From Caryophanales bacterium UBA3631 (lineage in GTDB: Bacteria; Bacillota_I; Bacilli_A; RF39; UBA660), in the NCBI GenBank assembly GCA_002374055.1, contig DFLA01000024.1, positions 1-21,614 of the forward strand: a DNA stretch of 21,614 bases, given 5' to 3'. Below are positions 15,741 to 21,614 of the stretch, piece after piece. A program made the position numbers and the translations under genes. Numbering within the stretch: position 1 is the stretch's first letter; each line of letters starts with the position of its first letter. Under the pieces are notes generated by a model. The model was given only the letters and a program-made list of their open reading frames with translations, was not told the DNA's origin and ran no database searches.

Positions 15741-16476
15741 TTTTTTCACCTACTTTTGATAATTTTTCTATAAATTTTTTTGTTTTTAGATATAATCCGG
15801 TATATCTTTCGTAATATGTACTTATAAAGTGATTTATTTCTTCTGATATTTTTTTTGATATTTCTATTTTTTCTATTTTATTTATATCTACGTAGTAAAA
15901 CATTCTTATTAGTTTGATTGTTTTTTCATCTACTATTGTTTCTTCTTTTCTACAGTTTTTGCAAATGTAGCCTCCTTGATCGGATGATATTGTTATTATA
16001 TTTTTGTTTCCACATATAGCACAGGAATCTAATATTGGCATAACTCCCAAATAATTTAAGCATTTTAATTCTATTATATTTGTTATTACTAGTGGATTCA
16101 TATTTTGTTCTATTTTTTTTAATGCACCTACAAGGTTATTGAAGACTTCGTCGTTATTTGTTTGTTTTATTACCTGTTCTACTAGTTCTAATATATATGT
16201 TGCATAACTAATTTTATTTATATCTTTTTTTATATTTTTGTAATAGTCTATTATGTCTACTTCTTTTAGTGTTGATAGTTTAGATTCTTTATATATTATA
16301 TTAAAATATCCATGTGTCAGTTTTGTTGTTGTGGTTCTTAGGGGACTTTTTAATGTTTTCGCTCCTTTTGCAAGTAAATTTATTATTCCATGTTCCTTTG
16401 TTATTAGTGTTATTAGTTTACTTGTTTCACTATATGTTTTTTCTTTTATTATTATTCCTTCAATACGTTCTATCAT
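15733..16476 (-). CDS. recO: DNA repair protein RecO
   Basis: Recombination mediator that helps load RecA on SSB-coated single-stranded DNA in the RecFOR pathway. 247 residues, normal length. The N-terminal OB fold begins IEGIIIKEKTYSETSKLITL, with GAKTLKSPLR. A helical middle part follows, and the zinc knuckle has C152, C155, C172 and C175 (CAIC, CKNC). The start overlaps the DUF1653 gene by four bases (ATGA). The position downstream of era and yqzL is that of Bacillus. Confidence 0.95.
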   Translation of the reverse strand: MIERIEGIIIKEKTYSETSKLITLITKEHGIINLLAKGAKTLKSPLRTTTTKLTHGYFNIIYKESKLSTLKEVDIIDYYKNIKKDINKISYATYILELVEQVIKQTNNDEVFNNLVGALKKIEQNMNPLVITNIIELKCLNYLGVMPILDSCAICGNKNIITISSDQGGYICKNCRKEETIVDEKTIKLIRMFYYVDINKIEKIEISKKISEEINHFISTYYERYTGLYLKTKKFIEKLSKVGEKNE

Positions 16477-16688
16477 ATTTCTTCAAATCTATAAACTTGT
16501 TTAATATTTGGATATTTTTCTTTGTCAACTTTTGATAAAAACATTTCTTTGTCTCTTACCCATATTTGACCATTATGTTCATATACAACTTGTTCTTTTA
16601 GTGTTTCTGAGTCTTTTGCGATACATATTACAGTTACTATATCTCCTTTAAAGTGCTTATATTGTTTTCCTTTTTTTATTTCTCTCAT
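16473..16688 (-). CDS. DUF1653 domain protein (71 aa)
   Basis: Small beta-rich protein. It starts MREIKKGKQYKHFKGDIVTV, and VVYEHNGQIWVRDKEMF and the terminal YPNIKQVYRFE fit the DUF1653 pattern of Tyr, Gly and aromatic positions. The function is unknown; the fold is compact and cytoplasmic. It is inserted between yqzL and recO, two genes that are neighbours in Bacillus. It overlaps yqzL by 32 bases in another frame and recO by four bases, so the three are tightly packed. The SD is weak (GAAGTGG just before the ATG), which suggests coupling to yqzL translation. Confidence 0.88.
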   Translation of the reverse strand: MREIKKGKQYKHFKGDIVTVICIAKDSETLKEQVVYEHNGQIWVRDKEMFLSKVDKEKYPNIKQVYRFEEI

Positions 16689-16767
16689 TTTTTTCCACTT
16701 CTTTCATTTTTATATAGTATTCTATTTTACCTGTGTTTTTAAATAAATCCCATAATAGTTTTTTCAT
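16657..16767 (-). CDS. yqzL: YqzL-like small protein (36 aa)
   Basis: Short gene with a clear AGGTGATAAA SD before the ATG. It reads MKKLLWDLFKNTGKIEYYIK, then a charged tail ending KRKTI. The W-x2-F-x2-TG-x-I-x2-Y pattern and the place between era and recO match B. subtilis YqzL (about 47 aa), whose function is unknown. Its 3' end overlaps the DUF1653 gene by 32 bases in a different frame; only the Lys-rich tail lies in the overlap. It is too short to be certain from similarity alone, but synteny, SD and pattern agree. Confidence 0.8.
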   Translation of the reverse strand: MKKLLWDLFKNTGKIEYYIKMKEVEKNERNKKRKTI

Positions 16768-16804
16768 TTTATCACCTATTTTATGATGGGATATTTTTTA
16801 TTTT

Positions 16805-17692
16805 TTATTCAAGAAAATCATTATAACCAAATTCTTGAAGGTATTTTTCTCTGTCTCTCCATTTTGGTATTGTTTTTACGAATAAATCCAGGTATACTTT
16901 TTTACCTAGTAATTCTTCAAGTTCACGTCTTGAGCGTATTCCTATTTCTTTTATTTTGCTTCCTTGACGTCCTATTATTATTTTTTTTAGGGAGTCTCTA
17001 TCTACTATTATTGCTACATTTATTATGTAATGGTCTTTTTCTTTTTGTATATTTTCTGTTATGCATGTTAATGAGTGTGGTACTTCTTCATCTGTTAAGT
17101 TGAATACTTTTTCTCGTACTATTTCTGCAATATTAAATGTTATATCTTTATTTGTATATGTGTTTTCTTCATAGTATTTTATATTATCTGTTAAATAGTT
17201 TTTTAGTACTTTTACTACTGTATCTGTATTATTTTTCTTTAGTGCTGATAGAGGAATTATTTCTTTAAATTCATATAAATCTTTATATTCATTTATTTTC
17301 AATAATATTTCTTCTTTTGTCATTTTATCTATTTTATTTATTATTAATATTACCGGTTTTTTTGCATCTTTTAGTGAATCTATTATGTATTTATCTCCTC
17401 TACCCAATTCTTCACTTCCGTCGACTAATAGTAGTATTATGTCTACATCGTTTACTGAATAGTATGCTTGTTTATTTAGTGTTTTGCCTAATTTATGGTT
17501 TGGTTTATGTATTCCTGGTGTATCTACAAATACTATTTGTGATTCTTCGTCATTATATATTCCTTGTATTATATTTCTTGTTGTTTGTGGTTTATTTGAT
17601 GTAATTGCAACTTTTTTCCCAACTATGCTATTTATTAATGTAGATTTTCCTACATTTGGTCTTCCTATTAATGTTACAAATCCTGATTTCAT
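16805..17692 (-). CDS. era: GTPase Era
   Basis: Essential GTPase that binds the 3' end of 16S rRNA during 30S assembly. 295 residues. G1 is GRPNVGKS (10-17), G3 DTPG (57-60) and G4 NKID (119-122). The C-terminal KH domain has REKVFNLTDEEVPHS and the GxxG loop in IIGRQGSKIKEIG. The end KYLQEFGYNDFLE is typical of the family. The start overlaps the cdd stop by four bases (ATGA). Confidence 0.98.
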   Translation of the reverse strand: MKSGFVTLIGRPNVGKSTLINSIVGKKVAITSNKPQTTRNIIQGIYNDEESQIVFVDTPGIHKPNHKLGKTLNKQAYYSVNDVDIILLLVDGSEELGRGDKYIIDSLKDAKKPVILIINKIDKMTKEEILLKINEYKDLYEFKEIIPLSALKKNNTDTVVKVLKNYLTDNIKYYEENTYTNKDITFNIAEIVREKVFNLTDEEVPHSLTCITENIQKEKDHYIINVAIIVDRDSLKKIIIGRQGSKIKEIGIRSRRELEELLGKKVYLDLFVKTIPKWRDREKYLQEFGYNDFLE

Positions 17693-18078
17693 TTTAAATC
17701 ATCCTCATCAAATGGGTAAGGACATAGTTCACTTACCTTGTATTCTTTTGTTTCTCCATTATTGTTATAGCATGTTACAATTGCATCTTTATCAAATAAT
17801 TCAGATATTACTTGTCTACACATAAAGCATGGTGTACTTATTGATTTACTATCTAAGCACATAATATGTAGTTCTTTAAAGTCTCCTTTTTTATATCCAG
17901 CACTTACTGCACTTAATATAGCACTTCTTTCTGCACAGATAGTTGCTCCATATGAAGCGTTTTCTACATTAACTCCTTTAAATTTATTTCCATCTTTCAT
18001 TACTGCTATTGCGGCAACTCTAAAATGTGAGTATGGGCTATATGAATTCTTTCCTAGTCCTAATAATTCTTCAATCAT
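17689..18078 (-). CDS. cdd: Cytidine deaminase
   Basis: Zinc enzyme that deaminates cytidine and deoxycytidine for pyrimidine salvage; homotetrameric short form, 129 residues. The active site is NASYGATICAE with zinc ligand C48 and base E50, and PCFMC with C84 and C87. SPYSHFRVAA is the substrate loop. AGGAGG precedes the ATG. It is the first gene of the cdd-era-yqzL-DUF1653-recO-PAP2 operon, with an extended -10 upstream. Confidence 0.97.
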   Translation of the reverse strand: MIEELLGLGKNSYSPYSHFRVAAIAVMKDGNKFKGVNVENASYGATICAERSAILSAVSAGYKKGDFKELHIMCLDSKSISTPCFMCRQVISELFDKDAIVTCYNNNGETKEYKVSELCPYPFDEDDLK

Positions 18079-18107
18079 TGTTACCTCCTATTTTGTTTTC
18101 TAGATTA

Positions 18108-18116
18108 AGTATACCA
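18108..18116 (-). promoter_or_regulatory. Extended -10 promoter of the cdd-era-recO operon
   Basis: The minus strand has TGGTATACT, a TGn-extended -10 about 30 nt before the cdd ATG. The sequence TTTAAT at 18131-18136 stands at 17 nt and is a weak -35. Confidence 0.55.
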
Positions 18117-18187
18117 TAAATATGGGTTTGATTAAATATTTTTTGGGTTTTTATTTGTTTTTTGTTTAATATTTTTTTTAATTATTG

Positions 18188-18193
18188 TATAAT
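18188..18193 (+). promoter_or_regulatory. -10 of the aquaporin promoter
   Basis: Perfect TATAAT on the plus strand about 28 nt before the aquaporin ATG. The only -35 candidates (TTTAAT at 18165-18170, TTGTTT at 18162-18167) are poor. Confidence 0.5.
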
Positions 18194-18220
18194 TATGTTG
18201 ATAAGGTAAGGAGGTGAATT

Positions 18221-18871
18221 ATGAGAAAATATATCTGTGAGGCAGTTGGTACTATGTTTTTAACTCTTATTGCTTGTGGTGTTGCTGTTATTTATGGAAA
18301 TGTTTTAGCTACTTCACTTGCATTTGGTCTTGTTATTATTGCTGGTGCTTATAGTATTGGTAATGTTTCAGGATGTCATGTTAACCCTGCTGTTAGTATT
18401 AGTTTATGCGTTGCTGGTAAAATGGATGTTAAGGAATGCATTAAATATGTTGTATCACAAATAATTGGTGCTTTTTTAGGTTCTTTACTTCTTGCAGCTT
18501 GCTTGAAGGGATTTGATGCTCTTGGTGCTAATTCTTATGATGGAACTAATGTTACTCTATGGACAGCTCTTCTTGTTGAAGTAATCTTAACTTTTATTTT
18601 TACTACTGTTATTTTAGGTGTAACTGACAAAAAAGAAAATGGACATGTAACTGGTATTGTTATTGGTCTTTCTTTAACTTTGGTTCATTTATTTGGTATT
18701 CCTTTTACTGGAACAAGTGTAAATCCTGCTAGAAGTATTGCTCCTGCTATTTTACAAGGTGGCGATGCTTTAAAGCAATTGTGGGTATTCATAGTTGCTC
18801 CTGCTACTGGTGCAATTATCTCTGGGTTATTTTATAAGTTTGTATTAAATACTGATAAAAAATCTAAGTAA
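18221..18871 (+). CDS. Aquaporin, AqpZ-like (MIP family)
   Basis: Six-helix water channel of 216 residues and the only plus-strand gene here. The two pore loops are HVNPAV (NPA 55-57) and SVNPARS (NPA 168-170). The selectivity-filter positions expected for a water channel are present: H156 in helix 5 and R171 after the second NPA. The end GGDALKQLWVFIVAPATGAI closely follows AqpZ rather than GlpF, so water rather than glycerol transport is inferred. GGAGGTGAATT precedes the ATG. Codons end mostly in T (GTT, GGT, GCT, ATT), opposite to the A-ending choice of the minus-strand genes. It faces a PBECR4-like gene with a shared terminator. Confidence 0.93.
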   Translation: MRKYICEAVGTMFLTLIACGVAVIYGNVLATSLAFGLVIIAGAYSIGNVSGCHVNPAVSISLCVAGKMDVKECIKYVVSQIIGAFLGSLLLAACLKGFDALGANSYDGTNVTLWTALLVEVILTFIFTTVILGVTDKKENGHVTGIVIGLSLTLVHLFGIPFTGTSVNPARSIAPAILQGGDALKQLWVFIVAPATGAIISGLFYKFVLNTDKKSK

Positions 18872-18873
18872 TC

Positions 18874-18901
18874 AAAAAAGCGTTTATTTGAACGCTTTTT
18901 T
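18874..18901. terminator. Bidirectional terminator between aquaporin and PBECR4-like gene
   Basis: AAAAAAGCGTT, loop TATTTG, AACGCTTTTTT: an 11-bp perfect stem with A/T runs on both sides. It serves the two convergent genes and includes the minus-strand gene's stop codon. Confidence 0.92.
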
Positions 18902-19744
18902 ATATTGCTTATCTTGTTCTATTAATGCCATTTGATTTAACATTGCTTCGTAATCTCCACTTATGTTTAATTTATTTGGAATTTGATATGTATTTATTAT
19001 ATTTTTATACATTGTTAATAATTGTATTTTTTCTTCTGCTGTTGCATTTAGCTTTCTAAATTCATTTTTATCTGAAACTAATATCTGTGTTGGAATTATT
19101 ACTTCTTGATTATCGAAGTATTTTTTGGGTGTTCGTGGTGCCATTAATGTGTTAACTATATATTTTTCATCTTCACTTTGTTGGATTCCCATCATAAAAT
19201 ACGGGCATACCGCTTCATTACTTGGAATAAATAATAATTTTTGTTTATCATATTCATATTTATCATCATTAGCATCATAGTTTATTGCAGCAAAGTTGAA
19301 TTTTTCGAAGTCGCTTAGTTTTCTAAATATACTACATTTTATTTGTGATTTATAATAGTTTAATATTTTTTCCTTGTTTGTAATATCATTATCCATTGCT
19401 ACTACTTTGTTTGAGTTTTCTAATATTGCTTCTAATAAGTCAAAACTTGAAAAATATGAAGTTTGTATTTTTAATACTTCTTTTCTATAATTTTTAAAAT
19501 ATTCTCCTCTTATATTTTGATAATCTATTCCTAGCATGTGACAAAGGTTAGATGCCATTATTTCAAAAGTTATTTCTTCTCCATTACTGAATATAAGATT
19601 ATATTCTTTATTTTGATATTTTTGTTTATATGTTTTATAGCATTCTTTTATTTCGTTTATCACTTGTGTGCTGTATTCTTCTCCTGGCATTGGTATTTTA
19701 GTTGCCCATATGTCTACATATTGCAATTCTTTTGTAGTTATCAT
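18884..19744 (-). CDS. PBECR4-like domain protein (286 aa), function unknown
   Basis: Soluble protein without a signal peptide. The N-terminal half has YNLIFSNGEEITFEIMASN followed by LCHMLGIDYQNI, and the rest has YYKSQIKCSIFRKLSDFEKF, LLFIPSNEAVCPYFMMGI and VIIPTQIL. This resembles proteins annotated with the PBECR4 domain, from the phage Barnase-EndoU-ColicinE5/D-RelE-like nuclease group. I make this assignment from memory of the family pattern, not from a search, and catalytic residues cannot be fixed by eye. The ATG at 19744 has AAGGGG nearby; an upstream start at 19801 falls in the promoter and is rejected. It has its own strong promoter and is convergent with the aquaporin, interrupting the dgkA-cdd gene order. 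Confidence 0.78.
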   Translation of the reverse strand: MITTKELQYVDIWATKIPMPGEEYSTQVINEIKECYKTYKQKYQNKEYNLIFSNGEEITFEIMASNLCHMLGIDYQNIRGEYFKNYRKEVLKIQTSYFSSFDLLEAILENSNKVVAMDNDITNKEKILNYYKSQIKCSIFRKLSDFEKFNFAAINYDANDDKYEYDKQKLLFIPSNEAVCPYFMMGIQQSEDEKYIVNTLMAPRTPKKYFDNQEVIIPTQILVSDKNEFRKLNATAEEKIQLLTMYKNIINTYQIPNKLNISGDYEAMLNQMALIEQDKQYKKAFK

Positions 19745-19772
19745 AATTTCAACCCCTTTTTTATGTTTGTGT

Positions 19773-19801
19773 ATTCTAGCACAATCATTATATTTTGTCA
19801 A
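19773..19801 (-). promoter_or_regulatory. Sigma-A promoter of the PBECR4-like gene
   Basis: Perfect TTGACA (19796-19801), 17 nt, TAGAAT (19773-19778) with TGC before it as an extended -10. The -35 touches the tail of the dgkA terminator. Confidence 0.8.
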
Positions 19802-19825
19802 ATTAAAAGGAACTATAATAGTTCC
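19801..19825 (-). terminator. Terminator of ybeY-dgkA
   Basis: Palindrome GGAACTA-TAA-TAGTTCC (19809-19825) followed by TTTTAATT on the minus strand. The U-tract is short, so strength may be moderate. It contains the dgkA stop. Confidence 0.65.
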
Positions 19826-20208
19826 ATGATTTTAGGTAAAAAAATTATTATTCCAGATATTGCTGCTGTAATTGCGAATATTAATACTGCTCCACTTGCT
19901 GTATCTTTTGCTATTTTTGCTAGTGGGTCTTTTTTATTACATGCTAAGTCCACTGTTGCTTCAATTGATGTATTTATCATTTCTGTTGCTATTACTAATC
20001 CAAATAGTATTAGGCATATTAACCATTCTGATATGCTTATTTTTAGTGCTATTCCTAAAATTATTACTAGTATCATTACTAATGTGTGTACTACTATGTT
20101 TTGTTCATATTTGAATGCATATATAATTCCTTCTAATGCATATTTAAAGCTGTTAAAAAGTCTTTTAAAGCTTTTTTCTTTTAATTTATCTCGTGATACC
20201 GAATCCAT
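19813..20208 (-). CDS. dgkA: Undecaprenol/diacylglycerol kinase family protein
   Basis: Small integral membrane lipid kinase of 131 residues. In Gram-positives this family mainly phosphorylates undecaprenol to feed cell-wall synthesis. Catalytic residues are seen in [12 protein letters not shown] (E76, N79, E83, D87) and [10 protein letters not shown] (100-109). Three hydrophobic helices lie at about 38-55, 60-78 and 105-126. AGGAGG precedes the ATG inside the ybeY 3' end; the overlap is 23 bases, so expression is coupled to ybeY. In Bacillus cdd would follow; here a convergent two-gene island comes first. Confidence 0.95.
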   Translation of the reverse strand: MDSVSRDKLKEKSFKRLFNSFKYALEGIIYAFKYEQNIVVHTLVMILVIILGIALKISISEWLICLILFGLVIATEMINTSIEATVDLACNKKDPLAKIAKDTASGAVLIFAITAAISGIIIFLPKIMELL

Positions 20209-20638
20209 TTAGTATTTCCTCCTGACGTGCAAACATTATTTTTTCATCTTCTGGTTTCATATGATCATATCCTAGTAAGTGTAGGAATCCATGTACTGTT
20301 AGGAATGCTAATTCTCTTTTTTCTGAATGACCATATTCACTTGCTTGTTCTCTTACTTTATCTATTGATATGTATATATCGCCAAGTACTCTATAGTGAT
20401 CGAATTCAATTTCTTCATTATCTTCTAGTGCGAATGATATTACGTCTGTAGGTCTATCTATTCCTCTATATTGTTTATTTATTTCATGTATTTTTTTGTT
20501 ATCTACTATTATTACACTAAATTCTAATTCTGTATCTTCTAGATTTTCTTTTTTTCTTGCATATTCTAGTAATGGTTTTAATATATTTAGGTCTTCTATT
20601 TGTTCATTTGTTTCATTAAATATTTCTACATTATCCAT
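20186..20638 (-). CDS. ybeY: Endoribonuclease YbeY (rRNA maturation)
   Basis: Zinc-dependent RNase needed for 16S rRNA 3'-end processing and ribosome quality control. 150 residues. The signature [11 protein letters not shown] holds zinc ligands H116, H120 and H126. The central [14 protein letters not shown] is also characteristic. GGTGAG is the SD. It is followed by dgkA as in Bacillus. phoH and yqfF, which usually precede it, are absent from the 43-base gap to the YqfD-like gene. Confidence 0.97.
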   Translation of the reverse strand: MDNVEIFNETNEQIEDLNILKPLLEYARKKENLEDTELEFSVIIVDNKKIHEINKQYRGIDRPTDVISFALEDNEEIEFDHYRVLGDIYISIDKVREQASEYGHSEKRELAFLTVHGFLHLLGYDHMKPEDEKIMFARQEEILNGFGITR

Positions 20639-20655
20639 TTTTTCTCACCAAATAT

Positions 20656-20661
20656 ATTATA
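20656..20661 (-). promoter_or_regulatory. Possible -10 for ybeY-dgkA
   Basis: TATAAT on the minus strand, 17 nt before the ybeY ATG, in the short gap after the YqfD-like gene. No convincing -35 is present (TAGTTT at 17 nt). Confidence 0.4.
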
Positions 20662-20681
20662 CACGTATTTTTTTTAAAAAA

Positions 20682-21614
20682 CTACTCATTATTTAATTTT
20701 TCTTCTATTGGTTTATAATCTGTTATGTTTTCATATATTGTAAAAAATATGTTTAGTTCTAATTCATTTTGTTTTATGTTTGTATTTAATACTTTATAGT
20801 CTATTATGTATTCATCTTCTTTTAGATTTTTTTTAATTTCGTCTAGGGCTTTTTCTTCTGCTTTTTTTATTGCTTCTTCTATTGTTAGTATTTGTTCTAT
20901 TTCTATTGTTTCTGTTTGATTTTGTTTTACAAGTTGTATTGGTAATAGATTGTTTTTTAATAATGTTTTTTCTTGTATTTTTTTTGTTTTATATTTATTT
21001 TTATTGAATAGTTCTATATTTTTGTTTAAGAATTTTATTACGTATACCTCTTTTTTGTTATTTGTTTCTTTTGTTTCTTGATAAACGAAGGGGTATGTAA
21101 TTTTTGTTTCATACCAGGTTTCTCCAAATACTATTCCTTCCGCTGGTACGGTATTTTTTATTGTTTCGTTATCATATATATTACCGCTTATTATTGTTTC
21201 TCCTTTTTTTACATATGAATTTATTTCTTTTTGGATTTGTCCGTTTGTAGCGGATATTTTTTTTATAATTGCTTCTTTTTTTGAAATTATATCTTGGTTT
21301 TGTTTTTTTTCTGTTTCTTGTTTTATAATTCTTTTTTCTATTCTAATTATATATTTTATTCCTTTTGTTTCTATTTCTATCCATTCTATTTTATCTCTAT
21401 ATTTATTTAATATTTCTTCTTTTATTTTTTGTATTTCTTTATAGCTTTTTTTTAATGTTTTTTCTTTTATTCCATAGTTTTTTAATTCTTGTTTTATAAA
21501 TTCTTTAGATAAGTTGTTATTCATATTTGTATTTACCCATCCAGGAGCTATAGCATTTACTCTTATGTTGGGGCCTAATGCTATGGCGAGGTCTTTAGTT
21601 AAGATATTTATTCC
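20682..21614 (-). CDS. In-frame junction of SDR C-terminal segment and YqfD-like sporulation protein (5' end outside window)
   Basis: Open frame of 311 codons running off the right edge. The lower part (from about 21480 down) resembles the C-terminal two thirds of sporulation protein YqfD: a POTRA-like KSYKEIQKIKEEILNKYRD, IEWIEIETKGIKYIIRIEKR, then a VKKGETIISG barrel-sandwich-like turn and a helical IEEAIKKAEEKALDEIKKNL. The usual YqfD N terminus with its membrane helix is missing. In its place, from 21614 to about 21495, the frame reads GINILTKDLAIALG and RVNAIAPGWVNTNM, the well-known end of a short-chain dehydrogenase (FabG-like). The ATG at 21524 has no SD, so it is not a good independent start. 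YqfD next to ybeY is the expected place. Confidence 0.72.
   Translation of the reverse strand, partial: GINILTKDLAIALGPNIRVNAIAPGWVNTNMNNNLSKEFIKQELKNYGIKEKTLKKSYKEIQKIKEEILNKYRDKIEWIEIETKGIKYIIRIEKRIIKQETEKKQNQDIISKKEAIIKKISATNGQIQKEINSYVKKGETIISGNIYDNETIKNTVPAEGIVFGETWYETKITYPFVYQETKETNNKKEVYVIKFLNKNIELFNKNKYKTKKIQEKTLLKNNLLPIQLVKQNQTETIEIEQILTIEEAIKKAEEKALDEIKKNLKEDEYIIDYKVLNTNIKQNELELNIFFTIYENITDYKPIEEKLNNE

Noticed and set aside
19745..19801. Longer N terminus of the PBECR4-like protein from 19801
   Set aside because: It would span the TTGACA/TAGAAT promoter; the ATG at 19744 has the SD.
21522..21524. Internal ATG as the start of a free-standing truncated YqfD
   Set aside because: There is no Shine-Dalgarno sequence, and the codons upstream encode a recognisable SDR segment in the same frame.

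Overview
This window is chromosomal core DNA from a low-GC Gram-positive bacterium. By eye the GC content is about a quarter. The gene content (PASTA kinase with its PP2C phosphatase, VanY-type carboxypeptidase, a T-box, and short tRNA synthetases of the types found in Mollicutes and relatives) points to an uncultured Bacilli or Mollicutes-like gut lineage. TGA is used as a stop (for example the ATGA junctions at 254-257 and 16473-16476), so this is not the Mycoplasma code. All genes lie on the minus strand except one aquaporin, so the blocks below run from high to low coordinates.

Right part (21614 to 13600). This is the classic Bacillus yqfD-phoH-yqfF-ybeY-dgkA-cdd-era-yqzL-recO-gly order in reduced form. 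phoH and yqfF are absent between yqfD and ybeY. A convergent pair (aquaporin on plus, PBECR4-like protein on minus) sits between dgkA and cdd. A DUF1653 gene sits between yqzL and recO, and a divergent PAP2 gene follows recO. The single-chain glyQS is preceded by a sigma-A promoter and a very compact T-box leader. At the right edge, the frame holding the YqfD C-terminal half runs without a stop into a short-chain dehydrogenase (SDR) tail. This is either a natural fusion or an assembly chimera.

Middle part (13500 to 7500). A zinc-ribbon membrane protein of unknown role is followed by the conserved cluster rlmN-stp-pknB-rsgA-rpe. It has a near-perfect promoter upstream and a hairpin terminator at the end of rpe. 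It links ribosome modification and maturation with cell-wall-sensing phosphorylation.

Left part (7440 to 1). A possible five-gene run encodes a VanY-like D,D-carboxypeptidase, a CtpE-like P-type ATPase, a YgjP-like zinc peptidase, a Cse60 family small protein and an orphan. Then come proS and tcdA, each with its own promoter, and the start of a gene that leaves the window.

Intergenic space is small. Terminators often overlap the stop codon of the gene they end and the promoter of the next one. I saw no CRISPR array, insertion sequence, tRNA or rRNA, and no obvious new defence or mobile system. The most interesting items are the minimal T-box, the SDR/YqfD junction, the convergent two-gene island and the strand-dependent codon choice of the aquaporin.
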